33,628 bases of DNA from an uncultured Phycisphaerales bacterium. GTDB lineage: Bacteria; Planctomycetota; Phycisphaerae; Sedimentisphaerales; Anaerobacaceae. The translations under genes and the position numbers were made by a program. The notes below the pieces were generated by a model that saw only the letters and a program-made list of their open reading frames with translations, made no database searches and had not been told where the DNA came from. Of this stretch, positions 1 to 8,828 are shown piece by piece. Every line of letters starts with the position of its first letter. The stretch's first letter is position 1. The stretch covers positions 1 to 33,628 of the forward strand of contig CALEZT010000283.1 of NCBI GenBank assembly GCA_937927975.1, in the 5' to 3' direction.

Positions 1-960
1 TCGAAGATACTGATCCGCACGGACTATTTCATGCAGCCCTGCCGAAAGGACACCGCCTACGCAATCAATAACGCCGGCCAGATTGTAGGAATGGCGAGCG
101 GAGCAGACGGTGAGTGGGCCACACTGTTCGACCCTACAGGGGGAGGGGCTAACGTCAACCTGGGCTCTCTGGGTTCAAAGCCGGGGGACGGAAGCAGTCA
201 CGGATACGCCAATTCGATCAGCAACGCGGGCCATATTGTCGGCTGGGCTGCCACGGCAAAACCTGGCCACCTGTTCCATGCGGCCTTATTCGACGCCACT
301 GGTGGCGGGGCCAACGTTGACTTAGGCACTCTGCCTGGGCATGATATGAGCTGGGCTTTTTCGGTGAACGACTCCGGGCAGGCCGTAGGATTCTCAAGAA
401 ACACAGTGCAGTTGGGGGCGCGCGCTGTCTTGTTCGACACTTCGGGGGGTGAAGCCATCTTGGATTTGGGTACTCTCGGCGGAGCGTACAGCGGCGCTTA
501 CGCGATCAACAATCTCGGCCAGGTCGTGGGATATGCGAATCTATTGCCCGGAGGTACGCACGCCACGCTTTTCGACCCCACTGGAGGGGGTGCCAATATC
601 GACCTTGGGACACTCGGTGGCGAGGTGAGTTCGGCGCGCGGCATCAATGATCTAGGGCAAATAGTCGGTTCGGCTTCAGATAGTGATGGAATGTACCGAG
701 CCTGCTTGTTCGACCCGACGGGTGGTGGCAACAACATAGACCTCAACAGTCTGATATCCCCCTCTGGTTGGCTGTTGACTTGGGCGCTTGACATAAGCAA
801 CACCGGCCTGATTGTCGGTTACGGCCTGAATCCCCTTGGTGAAGAACGCGCATTCCTGCTGACTCCCAATCCTCAAGTCGTCCCCCTCCCCGGCGCCGCT
901 CTGCTCGGCATGCTCGGTCTGGGCTATGCCGGGATGCGGTTGCGGCGGCAGGCATCCTGA
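1..960 (+). CDS. HAF-repeat surface protein with VPLPGA-type PEP-CTERM tail (5' end outside window)
   Basis: The frame is open from base 1, so the true start and signal peptide lie upstream; the ATG at 31 is internal. The product has five copies of a module of about 45-55 residues, each with an LFDPTGGGANVDLGTLGG-like segment followed by an AINNLGQVVGYA-like segment. This is the pattern of the 'extracellular repeat, HAF family', probably a beta-rich repeat structure. The C-terminus has VPLPGA, a hydrophobic stretch (ALLGMLGLGYAGM) and a basic RLRR end. That is a VPLPA-type PEP-CTERM signal, which in known systems is processed by an exosortase at the cytoplasmic membrane. I infer an exported, surface-associated protein of unknown role. 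No exosortase gene is in the window. Confidence 0.85.
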   Translation, partial: SKILIRTDYFMQPCRKDTAYAINNAGQIVGMASGADGEWATLFDPTGGGANVNLGSLGSKPGDGSSHGYANSISNAGHIVGWAATAKPGHLFHAALFDATGGGANVDLGTLPGHDMSWAFSVNDSGQAVGFSRNTVQLGARAVLFDTSGGEAILDLGTLGGAYSGAYAINNLGQVVGYANLLPGGTHATLFDPTGGGANIDLGTLGGEVSSARGINDLGQIVGSASDSDGMYRACLFDPTGGGNNIDLNSLISPSGWLLTWALDISNTGLIVGYGLNPLGEERAFLLTPNPQVVPLPGAALLGMLGLGYAGMRLRRQAS

Positions 961-972
961 AATGGTTCATGG

Positions 973-1020
973 GCCCCCGGCATCACCTTGCTTCCTCTCA
1001 CTCGCCCGAATGCCGGGGGC
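973..1020 (+). terminator. Intrinsic-terminator-like hairpin after the HAF gene
   Basis: An 11-bp perfect inverted repeat (GCCCCCGGCAT at 973-983 against ATGCCGGGGGC at 1010-1020) with a 26-nt loop is followed by TTCTTT. It starts 13 bases after the HAF stop codon. The T-run is short, so it may be a weak terminator. Confidence 0.6.
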
Positions 1021-1084
1021 TTCTTTGCGTGCGGAGCTTCGAGCCCCTTCATGTCCTGGCCGTCCCCGCCGTCCAGGAGGCCCG

Positions 1085-1435
1085 TCAGACCTTTACCTGT
1101 ATTTCTTCTTCTGTCACGCAGTCGGTCAGGAATCCGCGAGACGGATCGATGCCCATCCGGGCACACCAGTCTTGGAACTCAATCCCCCGTGCCTCATCGA
1201 TCAACGCCCGGATCCGAGGCTTGCGGAGATTGTCGTAGCTTTGCTGCCTGGCCCGATTGCGGCTGTAGCGCGCGGCCCGAGCCGCTCTGGCCCCGACCGG
1301 CCGCTTGATGTAGGCGACCACGAACCGTCTCTGCCTATCCGTCAGCCGGGTTGCCGCCAGCTTCGCCCGGAACGTCCGCCACGGGTCCGGGCCTGCATCG
1401 ATCGATTTCGTCTGCGTTCTGGGTCGTCTTGCCAT
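1085..1435 (-). CDS. Terminase small subunit-like protein
   Basis: A 116-residue basic protein. It carries the segment typical of phage terminase small subunits: LTDRQRRFVVAYI, then an Ala-rich helix GARAARAARYS, then QSYDNLRKPRIRALI. In phages this family binds DNA at packaging sites through a helix-turn-helix. I start at the second ATG because GGGAGG (1446-1451) is 10 bases from it but only 1 base from the ATG at 1444. It lies just downstream of an integrase remnant on the same strand and has no large terminase, portal or capsid gene beside it. It is therefore probably a stranded mobile-element gene, or a domesticated DNA-binding protein of this fold. Confidence 0.6.
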   Translation of the reverse strand: MARRPRTQTKSIDAGPDPWRTFRAKLAATRLTDRQRRFVVAYIKRPVGARAARAARYSRNRARQQSYDNLRKPRIRALIDEARGIEFQDWCARMGIDPSRGFLTDCVTEEEIQVKV

Positions 1436-1570
1436 TCGTCGCATACCTCCCGAAAGCCGTCGTCCCGAGCGCCGACGTTGACGAAACCCCGGATTCCGGG
1501 TGCCCTGGGGGGTTGTGTCAACGTCAACGCCATGCTGCTCGCGCGTACGTAGTCAAGAAAACACCGCCCG

Positions 1571-2032
1571 TCAGCCGCCGGGTGTCCGCACCAGCGCCAG
1601 CACCGCCTGCCGGATAGGCTCAGGCAGGTTCGGCCATCGGTCCACGATCAGGGCCAGATCGGGGTCCAGCGGGGTGTTTTGTGCGTCAGGTGTGCCGGAT
1701 TCTGTGCGCACGTCGGGCGAAATCACGGTTTTTGATAGCGCCAGGGCCGATAGTTCGCTTCCCTTCAGGCGCATCCCGTTTTCCTGTAAGGACTTAGATA
1801 CAGCCGTAACGGGCCGTAAAACGGGGTTTTGCTCCTCATCAAGCCCCGGTCGATTCCTGCTCCTTGCCCCCCTGTACGGACAGGTACTGTGCCGGAATTT
1901 GCGGTACCTGCTGCAAGTGCTCATCGGTGACTTGCAGGGAATGCGAGCAGTCAACCGGTTGTTTTCCAGCCACGCCCAGATGATGCGCTCCGGCCAGCCG
2001 TGTGCCTGTTCCGTCTGACGAGCAGAGCGTGC
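1571..2032 (-). pseudogene. Decayed C-terminus of a phage-type tyrosine recombinase
   Basis: One minus-strand frame stays open here without a convincing start. It first reads ARSARQTEQAHGWPERIIWAWLENN, written here as two parts: ARSARQTEQ and HGWPERIIWAWLENN. These match the conserved 'RqTEL...VcaWLGN' region before the catalytic tyrosine of tyrosine integrases. The next conserved piece, SLQVTDEHLQQ (family form HYLQVTDEHF, here without the Tyr), appears only in the neighbouring frame. The original frame then resumes with EEQNPVLRP and a tail DPDLALIVDRWPNLPEPI seen in planctomycete recombinases. Two compensating frameshifts and loss of the catalytic tyrosine show it is dead. The N-terminal part is missing, replaced by the alcohol dehydrogenase region. 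Confidence 0.6.
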
Positions 2033-2166
2033 TCATCTCTTGGAGCGAGGGCGAGCGGACCCCTGGGGTCAGACGGAGGACCGTCCTGGAGGACCGCGTG
2101 CCTTTCCTCCCGCGACCCGCAGCGCAGCGTCTGTGACGCGTCTTTCCTGGCCGCAGGTTCGGATGC

Positions 2167-2195
2167 TTGACAATGCACGACCCTTCCGCTTACCG
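2167..2195 (+). promoter_or_regulatory. Weak candidate promoter for the alcohol dehydrogenase
   Basis: A perfect -35 TTGACA (2167-2172) is followed after 17 bases by TTACCG, a poor -10. It is 46 bases before the start codon. Support is mainly position and the -35. Confidence 0.25.
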
Positions 2196-2241
2196 TTGGG
2201 ACTCGTGATGCTCGATATCGGTTGCAGATTGGAGTCCAGGC

Positions 2242-3285
2242 ATGAAGGCGGTGGTATTCGAGGAGTTCGGCGGTGCGCTCAAGGTCTCGCAGGTCGCCGA
2301 TCCGTCCCCGGCCGACGACGGCGTTGTCGTGCGAGTCGGGGCCAGCGGGATCTGCCGCAGCGACTGGCATGGCTGGCTCGGGCACGACCCGGACATCGCG
2401 TCTCTGCCGCACGTGCCGGGGCACGAGTTGGCGGGGACTGTCGAGGAGGTCGGCCGCAACGTCACTCGGTGGAAACGCGGGGATCGCATCACGGTTCCGT
2501 TTGTCGCGGGGTGCGGAGACTGTCCCCAATGCCGCTCGGATAATCATCAGATCTGCGACCACCAGTTCCAGCCGGGCTTCACCGCGTGGGGCTCTTATGC
2601 CCAATACGTCGCGCTGCGATACGCCGACGAGAATCTGGTGAGATTGCCCGACGAGATCGACTTCGTCACCGCGGCTGGCCTGGGGTGCCGGTTCAGCACG
2701 TCGTTCCGCGCAATCGTAGCGCAGGGCCAGGTGATTGCGGGTCAATGGGTCGCGGTCCACGGCTGCGGCGGCGTCGGATTGTCCGCGGTCATGATCGCCC
2801 ATGCCCTCGGAGCCCGAGTGATCGCGGTGGACATCGACCCCAGGATCCTGGATCTCGCGAGAAAGCTCGGAGCAGATGCGGTGGTTGACGGACGCGAGGG
2901 CACGGATGTCCCTGCCGCGATTCGCGACGTGACCGGCGGCGGCGCGGACGTCTCGATCGACGCCCTCGGCAGCGCGGTCACGTGCGGCAACTCGATTCTC
3001 TGCCTGCGAAAGCAGGGTCGCCACGTTCAGGTCGGGCTCCTGGCGGGCGACGATTATCTGCCGCGGGTTCCCATGCATCGAGTGATCGGCTGGGAACTTC
3101 AGATCTGCGGCAGCCACGGCATGCAGGCGAGCCGCTACGGCCAGATGCTGGCGATGATCGCGGATGGCAGGCTCAATCCCCAGGCTTTGATCGGCAGAAG
3201 GATCCCGCTGGAGGAAGCGCCGGATCAGTTGGCGAGGATGGGACAGTTCGGTTCGGTCGGCGTCACCGTCATCGACCGGTTTTGA
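2242..3285 (+). CDS. Zinc-dependent alcohol dehydrogenase (MDR superfamily)
   Basis: A 347-residue cytosolic medium-chain dehydrogenase predicted to oxidise an alcohol or reduce an aldehyde with NAD(H). Catalytic zinc ligands are visible: C38 in SGIC, H61-E62 in PGHE, and C149 in LGCR. The four structural-zinc cysteines are C91, C94, C97 and C105. The Rossmann motif GCGGVG is at 174-179, and acidic residues at 197/199 (AVDID) favour NAD over NADP. Length is normal. GGAG at 2231-2234 is 7 bases before the ATG. The substrate cannot be told from sequence. The peptidase gene starts 39 bases downstream on the same strand, so the two may be co-transcribed, but no shared function is evident. Confidence 0.92.
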   Translation: MKAVVFEEFGGALKVSQVADPSPADDGVVVRVGASGICRSDWHGWLGHDPDIASLPHVPGHELAGTVEEVGRNVTRWKRGDRITVPFVAGCGDCPQCRSDNHQICDHQFQPGFTAWGSYAQYVALRYADENLVRLPDEIDFVTAAGLGCRFSTSFRAIVAQGQVIAGQWVAVHGCGGVGLSAVMIAHALGARVIAVDIDPRILDLARKLGADAVVDGREGTDVPAAIRDVTGGGADVSIDALGSAVTCGNSILCLRKQGRHVQVGLLAGDDYLPRVPMHRVIGWELQICGSHGMQASRYGQMLAMIADGRLNPQALIGRRIPLEEAPDQLARMGQFGSVGVTVIDRF

Positions 3286-3324
3286 CAAGGATGGACGCAA
3301 TCGCATCAGGAAAGGTGCAACGGA

Positions 3325-6000
3325 ATGCGGAAAACGTGTGTATTGATCTCGCTTGGGCTTGTCGCAGTGTTCGGTCTGGCGAGCGGGGCCTTGGGCGAGC
3401 AGCCGCAGAAGAGCAAGGCGTATGCCTATTTGTTCCCGGCTGCGATGGGGGATCTGGTTGAGCACCTGCAGCGCGAAGGCGTCGAAGTCCTGGAGCTTCG
3501 CGAAGACATCGACCTGGAGGTTGGCGTCCACCGCATCGAGCGGGCGACGCGGGACGCCAACGAGGCGCAGAGAAGAGGGGGCGTCACATTCGAAACGCAG
3601 ACCGAACGCCAGACGAGACGATTCAAGGCCGGAACGATCCTCGTCAAAACGCCTCGGGAGCCCAACGAGACGATCCAGCGTCTGCTGGAGCCCGAGGGCA
3701 GAAAAGGACGCCGCACGCAGAGACTCCTGGGCCAACCGGCAGTGGGACAAACCTATCCGGTCTTCTCACTGGATGCTCATGTCCCGCTGACGTTGGGACC
3801 GGTCAAGCCTTTGGAGGAGAAGCGGGAGTTCGGCAAACCCATCACCTTCGAGACGGTCCACGGGCCGCTGAAGACCGTCAGTTTCAACGGCTCTCCCGTC
3901 AGCGGTCTGACCTGGCTCTCCGACGGCGAGCATTATCTCCAGCGTCGCGACGGCCGTCTGTACCAGGTGCACGCGGTCTCCGGGCGCTCGACCCTGTTTG
4001 TGGACCCGAACATTCTGGCCGCGGCGCTGAGCCGGATTCCCGCGATGCGGCCGGCGGATGTCGAATCGATCTCGCGGCAGGCCTGGTTCAACATGAGTCC
4101 TGATCGCAGTGCGGTCCTGATCGATTATGAAAACGATCTGTACTACTGCACGCGGGACGGGACGATGGCCGTCCGCCTGACTTCGACGCCGGGGCATGAG
4201 GGGCTCAGCACGTTCGATCCGGCTGGGCGGTTCGTGGCCTTTGTGCGGGAGGGCAATCTGTACGTGGTGGACGTCGCGACGCAGACCGAGCGGGCCCTGA
4301 CCACCGACGGCGGCGGCCTGATCCGCAACGGCCAGGCCGACTGGGTCTACTTCGAGGAGGTCCTCAATCGCCAGTGGAAGCTGTTCTGGTGGAGCCCGGA
4401 TTCCTCGGCCATCGCCTTCGTGCGGACGGACGATGGGCCGGTGCCGCAGTTCACGTTGACGAACGAGGCCACCCGGGGCGAGCGGGTCGAGCAGACCCGT
4501 TATCCGCGTGCGGGCGAGGCGAACCCGACGGTGAAGCTGGGGATCGTCTCGACCGCCGGCGGGGTGGTGCGATGGGCGGATCTCAAAGGATACACGGAAG
4601 GCGCCTACCTGATCACGGGCGCCGGCTGGCTGCCCGACAGCGAACGGCTCTATCTCTTCATTCAGGATCGGGCCCAGACCTGGCTGGACATCAGCACCGT
4701 GTCCCGACGGGGCGGCCGGCTCACACGTCTGCTTCGCGAGACCACCGAGGCGTGGGTCGAGCCGCCGGCCAGGATCGAGTTCCTTGCCGACGGCGACCTG
4801 TTGTTCACCAGCGAACGGACGGGATGGAAGCATCTGTATCGGTTCGACAAGAACGGGCAGTTGAAACACCCTGTGACGGAAGGCCAGTGGGAGGTCCGCG
4901 ATGTTCAGCGGGTGGATCAGGAAGGCGGCTGGGTCTACTTCACCGGCACCCGCGACTCGCACATTGCGGAGAACCTGTATCGTGTCCCATTGGACGGCGG
5001 GGACGTTCAACGACTCACCGAAACGTCGGGCCAGCACCGGGCGAATGTCAGCCCCAACGGAAAGTACTTCATCGATACCTGGAGCGACGCAAGCACGCCG
5101 ACGAAGGTCGCGCTCCGCGGAGCCGATGGAACTCTGATCCGCACGCTCGACACGAACCCCGTCTATGAACGTCAGGAGTACCGGTTCGGGCCCTCTGAGC
5201 AGTTTCAGATCCCGATGTCCGATGGCTTCCAGATCGAAGCCCGACTGATCAAGCCCGCGGACTTCGACGAGAGCCGAAAGTACCCGGTCTGGTTCACGAC
5301 GTACGCCGGACCGCACATGCCGAGCATCTCCGACTCCTGGCAGGGCGGACGGACGTGGGACCACATGATCGCCGGGATGGGCGTGCTCGTGTTTCACTGT
5401 GATCCCCGTTCCGCCAGCGGCAAGGGCGCCTGCTCGGCCTGGACCGCTTACAAACAGCTTGGCGTCCAGGAACTCAGGGACATCGAAGAAGCCATCGAAT
5501 GGCTCAAGGGCCAACCCTACGTCGACGGCGATCGGATCGGCATGAGTGGCCACAGCTACGGCGGTTTCATGACCGCCTATGCCCTGACGCACTGCAAGCT
5601 CTTCGCCGGCGGGATCGCGGGCGCTCCGCCCACCGACTGGCATTACTACGACACGATCTACACCGAGCGGTTCATGGACACGCCGCAGAACAACCCCGAG
5701 GGCTACGAGAAGACCAGCGTCGTGAAGGCCGCCAAGGACCTGCATGGACAACTGCTCATCATTCACGGCGGAATCGACGACAACGTCCATCTCCAAAACG
5801 CCTTCGCCCTTGCCGACGCCCTTCAGCGAGAGGACAAGGCGTTCCAGATCATGGTCTATCCCCAGTCTCGCCACGGCATCGGCGGCATCCATTACGATCG
5901 GCTCGTGGTGAACTTCATTCGGACCGTGCTTCGGTTGCCGGAGCCGGCGGTCGGCGCCGAAAGGGATCGGCAGGAGGGTGAAAAAACGACGCCCGACTGA
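3325..6000 (+). CDS. Secreted dipeptidyl-peptidase IV-type serine peptidase (S9B) with an extra N-terminal module
   Basis: The 891-residue protein starts with a signal peptide (about 1-24, ending SGALGEQ). Residues about 200-630 form the DPP-IV propeller, including DWVYFEEV with the Glu pair E344-E345, which in DPP-IV holds the substrate N-terminus. Residues about 640-875 form the alpha/beta-hydrolase domain. The expected triad is S744 (GHSYGG), D818 (GIDDNVH) and H850 (SRHGIGG), all present, so an active enzyme releasing N-terminal dipeptides in the periplasm is predicted. Residues about 30-180, between signal and propeller, are unusual. They resemble the accessory C-terminal domain of secreted M14-type carboxypeptidases (AYLFPA, VEVLELREDIDLEV, RRFKAGTILVKT, QRLLEPEG). 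AGGAAAGG precedes the ATG. The last codons overlap a terminator serving the opposite-strand gene. Confidence 0.93.
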   Translation: MRKTCVLISLGLVAVFGLASGALGEQPQKSKAYAYLFPAAMGDLVEHLQREGVEVLELREDIDLEVGVHRIERATRDANEAQRRGGVTFETQTERQTRRFKAGTILVKTPREPNETIQRLLEPEGRKGRRTQRLLGQPAVGQTYPVFSLDAHVPLTLGPVKPLEEKREFGKPITFETVHGPLKTVSFNGSPVSGLTWLSDGEHYLQRRDGRLYQVHAVSGRSTLFVDPNILAAALSRIPAMRPADVESISRQAWFNMSPDRSAVLIDYENDLYYCTRDGTMAVRLTSTPGHEGLSTFDPAGRFVAFVREGNLYVVDVATQTERALTTDGGGLIRNGQADWVYFEEVLNRQWKLFWWSPDSSAIAFVRTDDGPVPQFTLTNEATRGERVEQTRYPRAGEANPTVKLGIVSTAGGVVRWADLKGYTEGAYLITGAGWLPDSERLYLFIQDRAQTWLDISTVSRRGGRLTRLLRETTEAWVEPPARIEFLADGDLLFTSERTGWKHLYRFDKNGQLKHPVTEGQWEVRDVQRVDQEGGWVYFTGTRDSHIAENLYRVPLDGGDVQRLTETSGQHRANVSPNGKYFIDTWSDASTPTKVALRGADGTLIRTLDTNPVYERQEYRFGPSEQFQIPMSDGFQIEARLIKPADFDESRKYPVWFTTYAGPHMPSISDSWQGGRTWDHMIAGMGVLVFHCDPRSASGKGACSAWTAYKQLGVQELRDIEEAIEWLKGQPYVDGDRIGMSGHSYGGFMTAYALTHCKLFAGGIAGAPPTDWHYYDTIYTERFMDTPQNNPEGYEKTSVVKAAKDLHGQLLIIHGGIDDNVHLQNAFALADALQREDKAFQIMVYPQSRHGIGGIHYDRLVVNFIRTVLRLPEPAVGAERDRQEGEKTTPD

Positions 6001-6015
6001 TGGGGTCGGGCGTCG
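5987..6015 (-). terminator. Intrinsic terminator of the proline-rich gene, inside the peptidase 3' end
   Basis: An 11-bp perfect stem (CGACGCCCGAC at 5987-5997 against GTCGGGCGTCG at 6005-6015) has a 7-base loop. On the minus strand it is followed by six T (A-run at 5981-5986), a canonical rho-independent terminator about 60 bases after the stop of the minus-strand gene. It overlaps the last codons and stop of the plus-strand peptidase and may also slow transcription from that side. Confidence 0.8.
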
Positions 6016-6074
6016 GTGACGGGATGTCTGTCTTGAGCTCTGGGCTCGAAGACGAAGGAGGATTTCGCTGGCGG

Positions 6075-6554
6075 TCAGAACCCGTAGGCTACTCGGAGTT
6101 GTTCGTTCGTCGGCATCTCGGTGTAGTACTCCCCGCGAGGTCCCACGTACCAGGGACCGTTTCGCGTAAGCTGGACGGAGGTCCTGGAGCCGTTGGAGTT
6201 GGTGACCCAGACGGTGATCGCGGTCTCCTGGACCACCACCGGCGGCACCGGCGTAACGACGACCTCTCGAATCACAGGCGGATGCACAACCCGCACCACG
6301 GGCGGATACACCACGACCGGCGGGCACGGATGGATGACCCGGTGATGGCGCCAGGGGGGGCCGACGATGACGCGAGGCGGGGGCGGGTAGCAGCCCGGGG
6401 CGACGATCGGCCCGCCGTAGCCCACTCCAAAGCCGACAGAACCGCTGCGACCCATGTAGGAGATGGAGAAGTGCGTGTCCGCTCGCGCGCCGGAGGTGAG
6501 CGACAGAACCATGCCGACTGCGAGCATCGCCAGAAGCATTCTTGTCCGTGTCAT
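6075..6554 (-). CDS. Small exported proline/valine-rich protein
   Basis: A 159-residue protein of unknown function. It begins with a clear signal peptide (MTRTRMLLAMLAVGMVLSL..., cleavage likely after SGARA). A Gly-rich piece (SGSVGFGVGYGG) follows, then a Pro/Val-rich stretch (VVVYPPVVRVVHPP, VVTPVPPVVV), and a C-terminal region ending WYVGPRGEYYTEMPT...RVAYGF that looks like a small folded domain. I chose the ATG at 6554 because GGAAAGGG sits 8 bases before it and the signal peptide starts there; a longer frame to 6650 lacks such support. It is probably a periplasmic or envelope protein; similar small exported proteins are common in Planctomycetota. It ends in a strong terminator. Confidence 0.75.
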   Translation of the reverse strand: MTRTRMLLAMLAVGMVLSLTSGARADTHFSISYMGRSGSVGFGVGYGGPIVAPGCYPPPPRVIVGPPWRHHRVIHPCPPVVVYPPVVRVVHPPVIREVVVTPVPPVVVQETAITVWVTNSNGSRTSVQLTRNGPWYVGPRGEYYTEMPTNEQLRVAYGF

Positions 6555-6932
6555 TGTCGTACCCTTTCCTTGATTCGATTCTGCCTCTCGGGAGGCCATC
6601 TGTTTTGCCCTTTCACCCATTAGAGGCACGTCGATGGGCGACGGTAACAAAAGACCTGGGGGTGGGGGGGTGTCGATCGCCTGGATCTAGATGTAAGTCT
6701 TTATTAAACAAGGGGATAGCGTCGTTATGACACCCAGGCAAGTCGTGTCGCGACGAGAGGCCAAGACATCCAGGGATGGCATCGAGGTTGTCACTGACGG
6801 TCCGGCCTGTGTCGCGATTGCCCAACCCGATCTGCTTTCGGACAACTTGGGTCTTGCATCAAATGCACTTGATATGGTATCCATAGAGAAGTGACGTCGC
6901 ATGCGGTTGGTTGGCTGGCTGGTGGGTGTTCT
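6555..6932. other. Intergenic region between divergent genes
   Basis: Non-coding by my reading: no frame here shows recognisable protein. A G-rich tract lies at about 6656-6671 (runs of 5 and 7 G). A candidate plus-strand promoter is TTGCAT (6854-6859), 18 bases, TATCCA (6878-6883). It would start transcription near 6890, leaving a leader of about 43 bases to the ATG at 6933 but almost none to the in-frame GTG at 6891. Confidence 0.4.
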
Positions 6933-8822
6933 ATGCCCAAATCCCGAAGGAACAAGCCCCGGAATCATGGCGCCGCCAGGGAATCCTCGCGGAGGCGGAA
7001 CCTATCGTCTCTCCCTCGGCGTCGGCTCTGGGTCTGGCGAGTTCTGGTCCTGGTTGCAGCTCCGGCGGCTTTTCTCCTCTTGTTGGAAGGGGCTTTGTCT
7101 GTCTTCTCGACTTGCTATCCGACGTCGTTCTTCGTCCGCAGCGAGCGGGCGGGTTTCCAGACGACGAACAGTCGTTTCGGATGGCACTACCAGCAGGAGG
7201 CGGTGGCAGAGCCGCAACCCTGCCTGATCCCTGTCAAGAAGTCTGAGAACACGATCCGTGTCTGTGTCTTGGGCGAGTCGGCGGCCATGGGAACGCCCGA
7301 TCCGGCATTCGGCTTCACCCGAATCCTGGAGGTCATGCTCAGAGGGCTCTACCCCGATCGGCCGGTGGAGGTGATCAACGCCGCGATGCGGGGCATCAAC
7401 TCGCACGTGATCGTGGAAATCGCCAAGGACTGCGCCGCATTGAAGCCCGATGTCTTCGTCGTGTATGTTGGGAACAACGAATTCAACGGGCTGTACGGTC
7501 CCAGGACGTCGCTTGCTTTTCTGGGCGAGCATCCGAGCCTGATCCCGGCATTCCATCAGGCCAAGCGAATGCGTACGGGTCAGTTGCTTCGCCGGCTGTT
7601 GGGTGCGAACCCGCAGGCTCGACAGGCCCGAAAAGTGGATCGTGACGACGGGTTCTTTCAGACCAAGTGGGTTGCGTATGACGACCCTGCCAGAGCGTGC
7701 GTGTACCGCAACTTCCAGGCGAATATCGAGCGGATCTGTCGGCTGGGCCTGAACTCGGGGACCCAGGTCGTGGTCGCGACGATCGGCGTGAACCTGAGGG
7801 ATTGCCCGCCGCTGGGGTCGCTCCATCGCGAGGGGCTCGCGCCGGCGGAGCGAGAGCAATGGGAGGCCCTGTGCCGGGAGGGCGCTCAATTCGAGACATC
7901 GGGCGACTTGGCACGCGCCCTTGCCAGTTGCGAGAAGGCCCTCGCGATCGACGATCATTATGCAGAGCTTCACTTCCGCGTCGCCAGATGCCGCCTGGCC
8001 TTGGGCGAAACCGACGCCGCGAGGAATGCGTTCTCGCTCGCCCGTGACTGGGATGCGCTGCAATTTCGGGCCGACAGCCGGATCAATGAGATCATCCGTC
8101 ATGTCGCCGGCAGGATCGTCCGCCCCGAGATTCGACTCGTCGAGGTGGACAAAGCCCTTGCACGCAGCGAGTTGTGCCGCGACGGCATTCCCGGCGGAGA
8201 GTTTTTCCACGAGCACGTGCACCTGCGTTTCGCAGGGGACTACCAGGTCGCCAGGACGCTGCTTCCGGCGGTGGTCGACGGCCTGCGTGCGAAAGGGGCG
8301 GTTCCTGGGGAGTCGGTCGAAATCCCGACGAAAGAACAGTGCGCTGCTGCGCTGGCCTTCACGCCTTGGGACGAGGTCAACACCGCAGCGGCTATGGTCA
8401 AGCTCACCGCGGGTCCTCCCTTTGCGGGGCAGCTCGATCATGCTCGAAGGCAGGCGATGGCGGAGAAGGCCATCGCGACCGTGATGGAGAGCGTGGATCA
8501 GCGGTTCATCGACCAGGTGCTCGCGTCCTATCGGCAGGCGATCGATGCCCGCCCGGAGGACTGGGTCCTGAGATACAATCTGGCGACCTTCCTGCAGCAG
8601 CTCGAACGACCTCGGGAAGCGGCGCGGTGCTTTGAGCAGGTGGTGCAGACGATACCCGATTGCGTGCACTTTCGGGTCCTGTGGGGGCAGACTTTGGGAC
8701 AGGCCGGACTGGTCGATCAGGCCGCTCGCCAGTTCCAGGAGGCCTTGAAACGGGATTCTGACTGCGTGCCCGCTCGCGAGGGTCTTGTGTGGGCGGACGC
8801 CCGGCGGCGACTGGGACGCTGA
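6933..8822 (+). CDS. Membrane-anchored SGNH-hydrolase-like protein with TPR repeats
   Basis: About 629 residues. A basic N-terminus (SRRNKPRNHG...RRR) is followed by one membrane segment (about 33-57, WRVLVLVAAPAAFLLLLEGA), giving an N-in anchor with the bulk outside the cytoplasm. The next part is an SGNH-type domain: VLGESAAMG (candidate catalytic Ser 116), NAAMRGINSH, VYVGNNEFNG, and FHEHVHL as candidate His block. TPR-like helices occur in the middle (EGAQFETSGDLARALASCEKALAI) and at the end. This layout recurs in large proteins of Planctomycetota, Verrucomicrobia and Acidobacteria; the substrate is unknown. The frame extends to a GTG at 6891, but I prefer the ATG at 6933, which has GGTGGG six bases before it. 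The next gene converges from the other strand with only 6 bases between stops. Confidence 0.75.
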   Translation: MPKSRRNKPRNHGAARESSRRRNLSSLPRRRLWVWRVLVLVAAPAAFLLLLEGALSVFSTCYPTSFFVRSERAGFQTTNSRFGWHYQQEAVAEPQPCLIPVKKSENTIRVCVLGESAAMGTPDPAFGFTRILEVMLRGLYPDRPVEVINAAMRGINSHVIVEIAKDCAALKPDVFVVYVGNNEFNGLYGPRTSLAFLGEHPSLIPAFHQAKRMRTGQLLRRLLGANPQARQARKVDRDDGFFQTKWVAYDDPARACVYRNFQANIERICRLGLNSGTQVVVATIGVNLRDCPPLGSLHREGLAPAEREQWEALCREGAQFETSGDLARALASCEKALAIDDHYAELHFRVARCRLALGETDAARNAFSLARDWDALQFRADSRINEIIRHVAGRIVRPEIRLVEVDKALARSELCRDGIPGGEFFHEHVHLRFAGDYQVARTLLPAVVDGLRAKGAVPGESVEIPTKEQCAAALAFTPWDEVNTAAAMVKLTAGPPFAGQLDHARRQAMAEKAIATVMESVDQRFIDQVLASYRQAIDARPEDWVLRYNLATFLQQLERPREAARCFEQVVQTIPDCVHFRVLWGQTLGQAGLVDQAARQFQEALKRDSDCVPAREGLVWADARRRLGR

Positions 8823-8828
8823 ACCAGT

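Noticed and set aside
31..800. Regular DNA repeats in the first kilobase as a CRISPR array
   Set aside because: Repeats are in frame within a protein, diverged at third positions and spaced about 140-170 bases; they encode HAF modules.
926..1552. Plus-strand 208-codon frame over the terminase-like gene
   Set aside because: Low-complexity Pro/Arg/Ser content, no ribosome site, and it covers the terminator hairpin and an opposing gene with family motifs.
1951..6327. Long minus-strand open frames (about 599 and 853 codons) opposite the dehydrogenase and peptidase
   Set aside because: They are antisense to genes with complete catalytic motifs, read as Arg/Gly/Pro/Val-rich nonsense without domains, and arise from high GC with strong third-position bias.
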